Shown here: in pieces, positions 23,202 to 36,700 of the stretch
How positions within the stretch are numbered: position 1 is the stretch's first letter
Layout of the letters: every line of letters starts with the position of its first letter
NCBI GenBank assembly: GCA_014155875.1
Contig: JACEFZ010025095.1
Location: 372,501-436,500, forward strand
Length of the DNA: 64,000 nucleotides
Origin: Cepaea nemoralis
Taxonomy: Eukaryota > Mollusca > Gastropoda > Stylommatophora > Helicidae
Direction: 5' to 3'
Notes under the pieces: model-generated
Seen by the model: only the letters and a program-made list of their open reading frames with translations
Database searches by the model: none
Told to the model about the DNA's origin: nothing
Position numbers and translations under genes: made by a program

Positions 23202-26200
23202 CATTGGCACCTTGCCGTCTTGACAGACGATAGTTTGTGCTTTAAAAAGGCATAATAACTTTTAACTATGGCGGTAGCGAGTGTGACTGATAAGGCCAAT
23301 TTGCGCTGTAAATGTCCGTTCACAGTGGGTGCATGTGAACACGTGGTCATTTCCACCATCATGCACCATCTTACATCTCAAACGCTTGGTGTGTGACTTT
23401 TCTGCAATAATTTTCTCCTTTGACTTTATTCCATTTCTGATATTTGCCCTCCATGCAACACGTTCAGCGGCGACTTGCTCCCAATGTGCATTATCAATGC
23501 CTGTATCAATCATGTCCCGCTTACACACATCTTTGTATCGTAGTAGAGGCCGACCCTGAGATCTCTTACCCATCTGTAATTCACCAAAAAAGATATCCTT
23601 TGGTATTCTACCATCATCCATCCTCCTAAGATGTCCTATCCATCTAAGTCTACGAAGACTGAGCATGGAATAAACTGTCACACAACCTGATCTTTCCAAT
23701 ACTTCAGTATTTGTGATTTTGTCTTGCCACTTAATACCAAGAATTCTTCGCAGACACCGCATATGAAAGCTGTTTAAGTTGTTCTCTTGGTGTGAGTAAG
23801 TTGTCCAGGTTTCACTGCCATAGAGAAGAGTACTAAGGACACAGGCTTGATAGACAAGGACTTTTGTTTTGGCAGTAAGCTTCCTGTTCTCCCAGACTCT
23901 TTTTCTTAACCTGTTCATTGTTGTTGCTGCCTTACCAATCCGGATGTTGATTTCCTGATCTAGGGATAATTTGCTATTTACCACTGATCCTAGATATGTA
24001 AAATGGTCTACTATCTCTAGTTCGGCGTCATCAATAAAGATTGATGGTACCCCATGTGCACCTTGTGACATAATCTGTGTCTTCTTTTTGCTAATTGTTA
24101 AACCAAATTCAGAACAAGCATTGGAGAATGCAGATAGTAGACATTGCAATTCTTCCTCAGAGTGGGTCGTAACTGCAGCATCATCTGCAAAAAGCAACTC
24201 TCTGATCAGTACCCTCCTAATTTTGGTCTTAGCCTTCAATCTCTGAGCATTGTAGAGGCCGCCATCTGAGCGTGAGTGAATGTATATACCACCATCCTGA
24301 TCATGAAATGCATATTTCAGTAGAAGTGAAAAGTATATTCCAAAGAGGGTGGGAGCTAGTACACAACCTTGCTTAACTCCACTCTTGATTTCAAATTCTT
24401 CAGAAGTTGCACCATCAAACTTGATTATACCCTTCATGCCTGTGTGGAACGATTCCACAATGGACAGAAGAGTTGGTGGGCAGCCAATCTTCTTTAGTGC
24501 CTTAAACAGACCCTCACGACTGACTAAATCAAATGCCTTTGTGAGGTCGATGAAGGCAATAAACAGTGGTTGATTCTGTTCACGGCATTTTTCTTGCATT
24601 TGTCGCAATGAGAATATCATATCAGTGGTAGACCGGTTCTGTCGAAAGCCACACTGTGATTCGGGGTAGACTTGATCTCCTAGGACTTGAAGTCTGCGCA
24701 GAACAATTCTGGCAAATACTTTTCCAACAATACACAGAAGTGAGATACCCCTATAGTTGTTGCAGTCGCTCCGATCGCCCTTGTTCTTGTACAGTGTTAT
24801 GATGCTTGAATCTTTGAAATCCTGTGGGACTTGTCCTTCAAGCCAGCATAGCTCTATTAGCTGGTGGATCTGTATAGTAAGTGTGTCTTGCCCACTCCTG
24901 ATAACCTCTATTGGAATCCCATCCTTACCTGGAGCCTTGCCAGATGCAAGTTCATTTATAGCACACTTAACTTCTGTTATGGTGGGAAGTGTGTCCAGGT
25001 GGTCAAGAGTTGGTAGAGCCTCTATGGCGTTGAGGGCATCATCCGCTAGTTTGGTCTCACTTGAGTAAAGCTCCAAATAGTGCTCTACCCATCTGTCCAT
25101 CTGCTGTTTCTTATCAGTGATGATTTCTCCATTCAAGGTTTTCAATGGTGCACTTCTTTTGATCACTGGACCGCAGGCTTTCTTTATTCCTTCATACATG
25201 CTTCTTATGTCTCCCTTATCACTTGCGATTTGAATGGACTCACATAACTTGATCCAATAATCATTTGCACACTGCCTGGCAGCCTTTTGCACATCCTTCC
25301 TAGCTTGCCTAAGCTCACTCAGAGTGTTACGCGTTGGTCTTTCCTTGTTTCTTAAGAGAGCTTTCTTCTTCTTATCAATCAAGGGCTGCAGAGTCTCGCT
25401 GTTGGCTGCAAACCAGTCCTGCCTCTTATGATCCACAGTGCCGTAAACCCTTACGGCAGTTTTATAAAGAGTTTCCTTAATTTGACCCCACTTTTCATTT
25501 ACTGTACAATTTTCTGGTGTATCAGTGAAAGCGTCTTCAAGTTGCTGTTGAAACTGAAAGCACTTTTCAGGATCATGAGTGTTAATAATATTAATCCTGA
25601 GGCTAGATTTGTGTTTAGCTGTGTAGATTCTCTTTGGTCTCAGTCTAACCCTTGCAACAACCAAAGAATGATCCGTATCACAGTCAGCACTGTGGTAACT
25701 ACGAGTCAATGATATATGGTTCAGATGTTGTCTCCGTGTGATGATGAAGTCCAGCTGGTGCCAATGGCCGGATCTTGGATGTTTCCATGTGACCTTATGC
25801 ATCTCTTTTGTTTTAAAAAAAGAGTTTGTAATACATAGGTCATTACTGGTGCAATGCTCCAGCAGCCTTTGCCCATTTTCATTCATGCGACCGATGTTGT
25901 ATTTTCCAAGGCACACTGGCCATGAACTCGAGTCCTTGCCCACACGAGCATTGAAATCACCGAGCATATAAATGTAGTCATATTTTGGAACTGCCTTGAT
26001 CACGGAGTCTAACTCCTCATAGAACGAATCCTTCACATCATCAGAGGAATCGAGTGTCGGTGCATATGCAGTAATAATGGTGGCAAACCCACAAGAGGTT
26101 GCCAAGCGCAGGGATAATAGTCTTTCATTTCCTCCTGCTGGAATTTCAAACATTCCCAGTAGCGAATTCTTCACTGCAAAGCCCACACCGTGTTGCCTTT

Positions 26201-27169
26201 TTTCTGCCTGCCCTCTACCCTTCCAGAAAAAGGTGTAGTGGTTTTCCCTGAGTGACCCTTCCTCAGCGAGGCGAGTCTCCTGCAGGCCAGCAATATCAAT
26301 GTTTAGACGATTGAGTTCGGCATCAATCACAGCCGTTTTTCTCACATCGTCAATATTGGTCAAGTCAGTGGAAAATCCTGGACACATGGTTCTCACGTTC
26401 CAGGTTGCAAGCCGTAGCTTGAGGTTTCTATTTTTATTTTTGTTTGTACCTGGTGCATTGGTTTTACAGCCTGCGATTCAGATTTTGTCCTAGCCCCAAG
26501 CACCCATTGAAGCAGGCAGGCTGTGGCGGATCAGCACCCAATTGGCTGGGGGCTGCCCAGCTTGAGGCGGGCGGTAGCTAATCAGTGACACCTATAGGTG
26601 TCTCCCACCGTCAGAGGCAACGCGTGGCGCCCCATGTCTACGCCAACTGACAAGGACTTATAACCCGTAACAGTTGCCTCTCGCTTTGATTCCGAGACCA
26701 GTTAAGACCAGGGATGGAGTTATTGCCTCTCCATAGCACAAAGCCTGGGCTAAAATATAGAGATCATGTGTTGCCCATGCAGCATGATCCCTCTCTCGGC
26801 CTGCCTAGTTTACTCCAGAGGAAAGGTAACACCCCTACATCTGGAACAAGACAAGCTGCAGAAGCTGCCGGATCAGCAAAGCAATGCTCTAACTGTCCGC
26901 CTGTCGGAGCTTCGATCCTAGACCAGTCGCCAACCAAGGCTTAGGGCCTGGTCTGCCCTGCCATGACATTTTGTCTCTAGCTTGCATTTCCTCGCACCAG
27001 GGTAAGGCTTGTACCCTCCCAATTGCGCTCTTCCGCCCGAAGCCGTTGGCACAATGTGGGGTGTCGGGTTTGGTAAGCGCCGCCCAACATTCAGCGCTAA
27101 CAGAAACCAGGTAGTACCGTCTACTGTTATACGGTAGCTCAGTCATATCTGACTAAGACCTGACACCTA
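23202..27169 (-). mobile_element. Full-length LINE (family F), apparently intact
   Basis: 3968 bp flanked by perfect 12-bp duplications ATTCGTCCCAAT (23190-23201 and 27170-27181) inside a retroviral-type gag. It has a 5' leader of about 770 bp (26397-27169), a single uninterrupted ORF, and a 60-bp 3' UTR without a long poly(A) tail. Perfect duplication plus intact ORF indicates a recent insertion. Clade is not determined (single-ORF APE LINE, RTE-like organisation). Deleted derivatives are at 19226 and 60085. Confidence 0.92.
23262..26396 (-). CDS. LINE family F polyprotein (APE endonuclease - reverse transcriptase)
   Basis: 1044 aa, intact. Residues about 20-250 form an apurinic-type endonuclease: catalytic GLQETRL near 38, MLGDFNARVG near 147, and a C-terminal DTDHSLV. 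A basic, alpha-helical linker follows. The reverse transcriptase spans about 480-800: KNKGDRSDCNNYRGISLL, FIDLTKAFDLVSREGL, GVKQGCVLAPTLF and the catalytic FADDAAV. After FTYLGSVVNSK, the tail carries RRLRWIGHLRRMDDGRIP and ends with a C2H2-like CTHCERTFTAQIGLISHTRYRH. All catalytic motifs look functional. It would nick target DNA and prime cDNA synthesis in the nucleus. Family A, present as five or more dead fragments, shares the same terminal finger. Confidence 0.93.
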   Translation of the reverse strand: MRTMCPGFSTDLTNIDDVRKTAVIDAELNRLNIDIAGLQETRLAEEGSLRENHYTFFWKGRGQAEKRQHGVGFAVKNSLLGMFEIPAGGNERLLSLRLATSCGFATIITAYAPTLDSSDDVKDSFYEELDSVIKAVPKYDYIYMLGDFNARVGKDSSSWPVCLGKYNIGRMNENGQRLLEHCTSNDLCITNSFFKTKEMHKVTWKHPRSGHWHQLDFIITRRQHLNHISLTRSYHSADCDTDHSLVVARVRLRPKRIYTAKHKSSLRINIINTHDPEKCFQFQQQLEDAFTDTPENCTVNEKWGQIKETLYKTAVRVYGTVDHKRQDWFAANSETLQPLIDKKKKALLRNKERPTRNTLSELRQARKDVQKAARQCANDYWIKLCESIQIASDKGDIRSMYEGIKKACGPVIKRSAPLKTLNGEIITDKKQQMDRWVEHYLELYSSETKLADDALNAIEALPTLDHLDTLPTITEVKCAINELASGKAPGKDGIPIEVIRSGQDTLTIQIHQLIELCWLEGQVPQDFKDSSIITLYKNKGDRSDCNNYRGISLLCIVGKVFARIVLRRLQVLGDQVYPESQCGFRQNRSTTDMIFSLRQMQEKCREQNQPLFIAFIDLTKAFDLVSREGLFKALKKIGCPPTLLSIVESFHTGMKGIIKFDGATSEEFEIKSGVKQGCVLAPTLFGIYFSLLLKYAFHDQDGGIYIHSRSDGGLYNAQRLKAKTKIRRVLIRELLFADDAAVTTHSEEELQCLLSAFSNACSEFGLTISKKKTQIMSQGAHGVPSIFIDDAELEIVDHFTYLGSVVNSKLSLDQEINIRIGKAATTMNRLRKRVWENRKLTAKTKVLVYQACVLSTLLYGSETWTTYSHQENNLNSFHMRCLRRILGIKWQDKITNTEVLERSGCVTVYSMLSLRRLRWIGHLRRMDDGRIPKDIFFGELQMGKRSQGRPLLRYKDVCKRDMIDTGIDNAHWEQVAAERVAWRANIRNGIKSKEKIIAEKSHTKRLRCKMVHDGGNDHVFTCTHCERTFTAQIGLISHTRYRHS

Positions 27170-27821
27170 ATTCGTCCCAATAAAAAGTAACAAACTACGT
27201 GAGATTATACCAGATTTGTCAAGGGCAGACTATGAATATTATAAAACAAACATATTAAAACACTATGTAAACTACTTCGACACTCTAAAATTAGAGGTAC
27301 AAAATCTGAAACCGGCCCCAGACAAGTCGTTCAACCAGTATATACAGGAAATAGATGACTATTACAAGAAGCTAACGTTTGAAATTAGACATTCAGACAA
27401 CAATCAGGAAATAATAAATTTCTTAATAGTGGAAAAACTTAAAGCAACACTCCCAGCCGAATGCGGGAAATATTTAGAAGAGCACAACAAAGAGCCAATC
27501 CAACAATTACTACAGAAATGTTACGAATATTACAACAAAATTAAGGACGCAGGGAAGAACACTCCACAAAATAGCACTGTGAGGGCAACTGCATCTTCAG
27601 CCACTGAGTGTCAATACAAACAACAAAAAACAAAACCAGTACCGTGCAAACATTGTAACACTCCACACACAGGAAATGCGATTTGTGATAAAAATCCCAC
27701 ATTATCAGGAATATTTGAACACTATTATAGCACAAAAACTGGGAAAGACAAATCAAAAGAAATATAGAACCAAATGTCATTTTTGTTTAGCTCTTGATCA
27801 CAGACGTTTGAATGTGAAGGG

Positions 27822-28440
27822 TTGAAACAATTTCAAAAAGCAAAAGCAAATGCAGTCACAGACATTACAATAGACAGTCCAGCAAAGAAACTAGAGAAAG
27901 AAAACATCACCGATATGAAAATAATTAGTACAAACACTTCAAAGAAAGAGAAACATATTGAGTTTAACCCAACAGACTCCACACCCTACCATACAATTAT
28001 CAATGAGGATTATTTCAATAATTCAGTCGACATAATTCAGCCTGACAACTGGACAAAAGATGATAATATTCCACAAGAAAAAAATAAAATGAACAACACA
28101 TCCAGACTGTCAGTAGGAAAACTAACATTACATCAGGGATACATTAATGATACAGTATGCTCATGTTTACGTGACACAGGGTCCTGTCTCATTGGTCTTA
28201 GAAAGTCTCTAGTCGATCAGAAAGACTATATAGATCAATACATCTATTGCAGAACTTTTTCAGGAACAATAGAGAAATATCCTATGGCGTGGGCCAATAT
28301 AAGATCACCATTCCTATCAGGCAGGGTAATTTGCGCATTATTAGATAACCCATGCTGCGACTTAATAATTGGAAACGTAACAAACGTAACAGACCACACA
28401 GAGTCTGAAATTCAGACCTGGCAAGAAGTTAACATCCCAA
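27822..28440 (+). pseudogene. Retrotransposon aspartic protease region
   Basis: Part of a 416-codon open frame (27822-29072). CLRDTGSCLIGLR at about 28166-28205 carries the D-T-G-S catalytic motif, and a later CDLIIGN fits the protease C-terminal ψ-loop region. Downstream, from about 28440, the frame is low-complexity (Thr/His/Leu-rich) with a shifted alternative at 28625-28957, and no RT motif appears. The protease itself is intact, but the link to gag is lost. Confidence 0.7.
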
Positions 28441-28959
28441 CAAACAGTGGCATAAACACACCACTCAACAGACAACATGATGATGAACATACCAAGGTAC
28501 CACACCAAACCAACTCAACTACCCTCTCACAACAAGAGAAAACAGAAACTAGGGGTGACCCACAGAGACAAAAATGTACATATGACAAGCATTTTGCAAG
28601 TGCTGGAAAAATCCATAAGGCACTATGGTATACACTATACCTCCCTTTAACTACACACGTACGAAAGTGCACACAATGGATGATGCTATTCGCACTACTC
28701 CTATTAAATATAGAACAAATGACTTCACTAACAGTTTTACTCACACATCATCATTGTGTAACAGGGATGATATTACTCATGACAAACCAGCTAACTGTGA
28801 TACTAACATCAGTACTTGTGAATCAAAACCTGTTACTGCCACTAACAATTACGATGGTAAATCAACTCAAACACATACTTATGCTGAACAATGTAAAACA
28901 TCAGTCGGTGGAATTACTGACAAAAATCAGCAAGAAAGTGACCTACACACTTTGTAAGA

Positions 28960-30738
28960 CATATAGAAATTGCATGTGGGTATATAAACGGGCACGATCA
29001 CATTTCAAAACTATACATGTCATATTATTATTATTTGAACTGATATGTGTATATAAACATGTACGAGTGTAGGTTTGGAGATAGCACTCAAAATGATCTC
29101 AACATTAAATTTGTAAAGCCCCACCTATCGGAAAATTGGTTTTAACCGTAACCCACTTTATATCCGTAGATCGAGTAACTCCAGAATTGCCTTGTCTGCT
29201 GTACGACTCCAGCGCTATGATACAAGCAAACACTCCAGTGTGACATATCAACATAAAAGTGCCATCAATGAGAAAGTTTTCAGCGGCAGAACAGTAAGAC
29301 TCAACATTTGATTTCAAGTACCTAACAGTGAGTTCTACCCATACTGTGTTTTTCAAAGAACGAATCGAGACAAGTATCCACAGGAACCACATTTTGAAAG
29401 TCACCAACAACGACAGAACACCACAGGTACAGATGTCCATTCCCAGTGGCCAGGTGAATAAACCAGAAGCCAACCTATGAATTACGTCAGAAACAGTTAC
29501 GAACAGATGTACCATGGCCACACTTAACAGAAATGGTACAGAACTCAAGACATGAAAACGTATTGTACAAAGGTCAACTATATTGATTTTACGGAAGTGA
29601 CTTGTATATTATCCAAACTTGGTGTAAATTCATGACACTGTACAGATAAAAGAACAATATCGGTATACAGATAAGATGACATCGACAATGTAACGTGCGA
29701 AGGAATAAAGACCAAACCATCAAATCTTCACAATGAACACCCGACACCTGTGATCAAATTACTTGTGTAGAATTTCCACAGGACAAGAACATTATCTGTA
29801 TAAAGGCAGGGACAATGAACATTTTAGTGTTAAGTTATTAATTGTATAGAATCGAAGGTTTAATTTTATTATTATAGTATTTTAGATTGTTATCATGTGA
29901 TAGTTAGAAGAAGTGTAAGTTTATGTATGAGGTGTGATGCTAAGAATCAAGGCCTGGCATTCCCAATACGTGAGTTTACAAAACTTACATTCGCGTATAG
30001 TGGAGGGCCCAGCGAATGACGCTTAGCAACAATGTTACACAAATAAAACAACAACATTGAAATGAAAATGAGGAGACACATAACTGTATACCAAAAGAAG
30101 AGATTAATAATGACTCTCCACAACAATAAATGAGGTGTGCCCATAAAGGGAGACTAGTCACGGTCAAGCAGCAAAAAGTTTTGAGAGGGACTATTACATA
30201 CATTAAGTGTATTCGAACCATGACCACGACAGTGACATAGTGTGCTCATAAAAAGAATCGAATATGGTGCAGTAATTATAGACGAGGGAAACCACGTCGG
30301 AATAGAGAGAAAAGCTAAGAATGCTGTAAGAGGATATTGTAGCCTTATTACGGGCGTGAATCATTGAGTAAATCCTTAAGCCAGCATAGCCTCAATAACT
30401 ATGAGAAGATAATGCACATTGAATCGATTGTGAAACATGAACAGGAAATAATGTCACGAAATGGTTATTAAAGAGTATAATGAGGTATGGTAAGTTGACC
30501 CAACCAAAACAATTGCCAGACCACGACAAAACGTTGACAAAACCCTCATTACAAAGAAAAAAGGAGACAACAACAGTGAGATTTAATCTCTGAGAAAACA
30601 GACGTAACAAGTTACGCATGATTATACCAGTCATCATACAGTCCCCTGACAAGATTAAAAAGATCTATCAATATTAGGAACAACAGAATGTGTCACATTT
30701 CTAAAAGAAAGTGCCACATTGGTTGTGCGGGGTGAGGG
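28960..30738. other. Internal region of the LTR element without recognisable genes
   Basis: No RT, RNase H, integrase or envelope motif in any frame. The long minus-strand open frame at 29105-29548 has no support. Probably degenerate or replaced pol/3' sequence up to the polypurine tract. Confidence 0.5.
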
Positions 30739-31349
30739 TGTCAGGGTCCTGTATATGCGTAAGGACCTAAGCAATAGTGCAAGCAATAGCTGAGGTCAAG
30801 GACAATAGGAGGCTTGGCTGACGGAAGGTCAGGCAAGAAGCCCGTGGACAGACCCACGTGATGCGGGAAGGACGAAGAGGAGAAGGGTCAGTGTGTGTGA
30901 GACAGCAGAGAGAGACGGACGTATTGAGAATAGCGAGAGATAGAACGATAGAACGATAGTGTTGTGACGGATAGATGTGGTGGACATTTGTGTATTGATA
31001 TTCGAGGAATGTACTAGCTGTGATATGTACGGGATGATGTGAGACTGTGATTGCGAATGGTCAGAAGGGCGACAGTGTGTAAATATCGCCCAGGTGCATA
31101 TGTGCGAGCGTTTGGCCGCCTGTGTAGAATGATTGCTCAATAGTAAGCGTGAGCTAAAGGTGTATTGAGACAAGGTGTGCTCTAAATGATATTACCTTTT
31201 AGTATTATGTAATAAAGGTTGTACAGGAGACTGCTCCTGCGAGTTTCGAGTGCAGTTATTGTAACTGGTGTATGTAAACGTAATGGATGTTATAATTTGC
31301 CTGTCCACGTCCGGTGAGCTAGAAGGATGAGATATTTAGGACTGTGACA
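30739..31349 (+). repeat. 3' LTR
   Basis: 611 bp partner of 21989-22605, with the same TG...CA ends, preceded by the polypurine tract and followed by target copy ACCC. Confidence 0.92.
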
Positions 31350-31449
31350 ACCCGAACCCCTGTCTTAACAGGCAACCGCACTAACAACTATACCAATGTA
31401 GCTCCTTACTTATATATGTTACCACTCGACATAAACTACCTATTGCAAA

Positions 31450-32345
31450 ATATGAATATAATAAGTACAAGTAAAGCATGTATATAGTGTTGTTTGTCCA
31501 TCAAGAATAATGATGACCATTCATTTCATCCAGTGGGGTTGAAGGTATGGAGCCGTAAGTTCTAAGATGGCTGATAAGGAATATTTTGGATCGAAATGTT
31601 CTTTGACAATGTGGGCAATGAATGCTTGACATTCCAGGAGGAGGATCTCCTGCAGTGGTTTTTCTGTGCAGCCTTATCATCACAGCTCCTGCAGTCCTGG
31701 TTGCTTCACAAGTGACTGCACCATTTTGTAAAGGTGTACGCCACGAATTACGTTAAAGCGTTGCCCCTGGCTGCCTTGGGAGCGTTTATTACAACGCAAC
31801 TCGCCGTAAAAAAATTTGTTTAGGGAGCCTGTGATCTGTCATACAAGTTAAGTGACTAGCCCAGCGAATCTGATTTTTCATTAGTAAAGTGTGGATACTG
31901 GGCATGGACGCTCTTTCTAGAACTTCAGTGTCTGGGATCTTGTCTTGCCATTTAATCTTCAATAGCTTCCTAAGGCAGATGTGTGGAAGTGGTTTAATTT
32001 CCTAGCATGTCGCTGACAAACAGTCCAGGTTTCACATGTATATAGTGTGGATAATACAACTGCTTTGTAGACTTTCAGCTTTGTTTGAAGGCTTATTCCA
32101 TTTCTGTCGCATACATTCTTGTACAGTCTGCCATATATGTGTATAGTAAGTACAAGTAAAGCACGTATATCGTAAGTACAAATAAATCATGTATATAGTA
32201 TGTACAGGTAAATCTTGTATATATTAATTTCAATTAAAGCATGTATATAGTCAGTACAAATAAAGCATGTATATCGTACGTACACATAAAGCAATTGTAT
32301 TATAAGTACACGTAAAGCACTTATATAGTAAGTACATGTAAAGCA
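31450..32345. repeat. Minisatellite (~28 bp) split by LINE A
   Basis: Units of the form AGTACAAGTAAAGCATGTAT plus ATAGTA are present once at 31458-31486 and about eight times at 32130-32345. The LINE family A fragment sits between them, so the array predates it. Confidence 0.75.
31488..32130 (-). mobile_element. LINE family A 3' portion
   Basis: Encodes the family A RT C-terminus and the terminal CPHCQRTFRSKIFLISHLRT segment ending NGHHYS, with frameshifts. It is inserted into the minisatellite. Confidence 0.82.
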
Positions 32346-32399
32346 TTACTTTACACACCATACGGGGCTATAGGCAAATAGTGCTATAGCCATATTTTT

Positions 32400-32737
32400 A
32401 CAGACCACCCGGCACTTGATGGATGATATGGTCAGTATCGCCCAGACAGCATTTACATCTCAAGACATTCACTGGTATCACTTGTCGGATGTGCCAACAT
32501 TAGTGCATGGGTCAGTTTTACACATTCGAATCAGCCCCTGCGTGGAGAGAACCCACGATTACAGGGTCGCCAGATGTGCGTTTAGCCGACGCACGAACAC
32601 GATCTCTCCACCGTAGTGTGTTCAGAGGCCAGCAGATAACGACGAGGTATTGGAGACGATGCAAAATTGGATCAAAGCCACACCCAAAATCTTGCCTAGA
32701 AGGCAGCAACCGGTATATGTTGCAAGGCAAGATGAAT
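32400..32737. other. Unassigned segment
   Basis: No supported gene. A short stretch near 32405-32440 resembles part of the SINE family 3 body at about 15890-15930 (minus), so it may be repeat-derived. Confidence 0.3.
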
Positions 32738-32746
32738 ATGTGGAGA

Positions 32747-33002
32747 CTTTTTTTTTTTTTTGCATATCCTTTACAGGACATCGCTGTCAACACCAGCATC
32801 TTTCAGCTGTATGTTGATTTCTTGGCTCAGCTTGGTTGATTACGCTCAGTAGTTTGCCATTGCTTTCTGAGCGGCCGGCTCACATACCCCGTAGGTTACC
32901 GATGCGATTCGAACCACTGCTGATTCTCACCGTCATCACGTTAACCACGAGAGTATACGAGATTACGGAGAAAAGTCGTAACTTCTAAGCCAGGAAGCCG
33001 GC
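32747..33002 (-). mobile_element. tRNA-derived SINE (family 1)
   Basis: Antisense copy with a T14-type tail and duplications ATGTGGAGA at 32738-32746 and 33003-33011. The central block GAGCGGCCGGCTCACATACC (plus strand) is well preserved. Confidence 0.92.
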
Positions 33003-33119
33003 ATGTGGAGATATAACACACACGCAACTGATGTTTTGCGCTATTGTTGAGGAAACGTTATTCGTATAATCCATCTTACCTGATAATTTCCTCTTGTCTC
33101 TCTATCTCTCTCTGACACC

Positions 33120-35947
<2,828 letters not shown>

Positions 35948-36192
35948 AGAGTGTAAATCAGTAAATAAGTCACACGATATCACACAATGAAATAAGACAA
36001 CTAAGATTTTGTAATGAGGTACTGTATAAAGGTGTGAGTATGTGGTGTGTCCATCTAGTCTGATGCTTGTGTTTGGACAAGCGAAAATCGAGGGCATTTT
36101 AAAGCTGACCCAGGCTCCAGCATGCGTGAGGGCATAAAACATTTCACGCACACAAGGTGTTAGAAATGTCGGTCATACTGACAGATTGCTAC

Positions 36193-36196
<4 letters not shown>

Positions 36197-36225
<29 letters not shown>

Positions 36226-36248
36226 ATGAACACGCACGCACGCACGCA

Positions 36249-36286
<38 letters not shown>
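36197..36286. repeat. (AC)n microsatellite
   Basis: AC dinucleotides interrupted by a short ACGC stretch. No gene seen between here and the LTR at 36701. Confidence 0.9.
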
Positions 36287-36289
<3 letters not shown>

Positions 36290-36700
36290 GGAGCTGTTGT
36301 GATGTGTATGTTTTTCTCCTCTTTGATTTAAAAAAGGGGGGGTGAGGTGTGTAGGTGTGTGCGTGGCTAAACAGTTGCCCAAAGACTTCTATACTGTAAG
36401 TATTGCGGGTCTGTTAGAACAATTGGGAAACTGCATCAATGTTCTCAGATATTATATTACAAGGGGAGATGTGCGTACAAAGATTTGTGGTGTTCAAGTT
36501 CGTAACTCATATATGTATTTATATTGTTTTAAATATACTATTTTCTAACTTACGGAATGACTTACCTCGATTATGGACAGACATAGAAAAAAGTATGTAC
36601 AGACATTTAAAAAAAAAAGGAAAGTCTTGAATGGGTCAAGCCGAAGACATTCTTTTACAGGTATGTTCAGATGAGGACTTATACCCTGGCGAGGAGTGGG

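Larger units (their letters stand above)
22963..27767 (+). pseudogene. gag of the LTR element, interrupted by LINE F
   Basis: The N-terminal piece is at 22963-23201 (start region MMSDDEHSPDRSEF; a frame change precedes ...KKYNLIRDWTQEFEKKMQDY and WYRGFVPI). The rest resumes at 27182 with KSNKLREIIPDLSRADYEYY, a helical capsid-like region, and Cys/His-rich CKHCNTPHTGNAICDKNP. Removing the LINE and one copy of its 12-bp duplication restores the frame exactly. A second Cys/His knuckle lies just past the stop around 27775-27815 but is out of frame through single-base indels. Confidence 0.8.
21989..31349 (+). mobile_element. LTR retrotransposon (gag-protease only) with nested LINE
   Basis: Two LTRs (617 and 611 bp) starting TGTCAGGGTCC and ending GGACTGTGACA are flanked by a 4-bp duplication ACCC (21985-21988, 31350-31353). 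TGGTGTCAGAAGT at 22613-22625 fits a primer site of the tRNA-Leu type used by many invertebrate Ty3/gypsy elements. GGGGTGAGGG at 30729-30738 is the polypurine tract. Internal genes are gag and an aspartic protease; no RT, RNase H or integrase is recognisable. Without the nested LINE it is about 5.4 kb. It depends on another element for movement, and its own genes are broken. Confidence 0.92.

Noticed and set aside
29105..29548. 147-codon minus-strand ORF in the LTR element
   Set aside because: Antisense to the element, no recognisable domain; likely chance.
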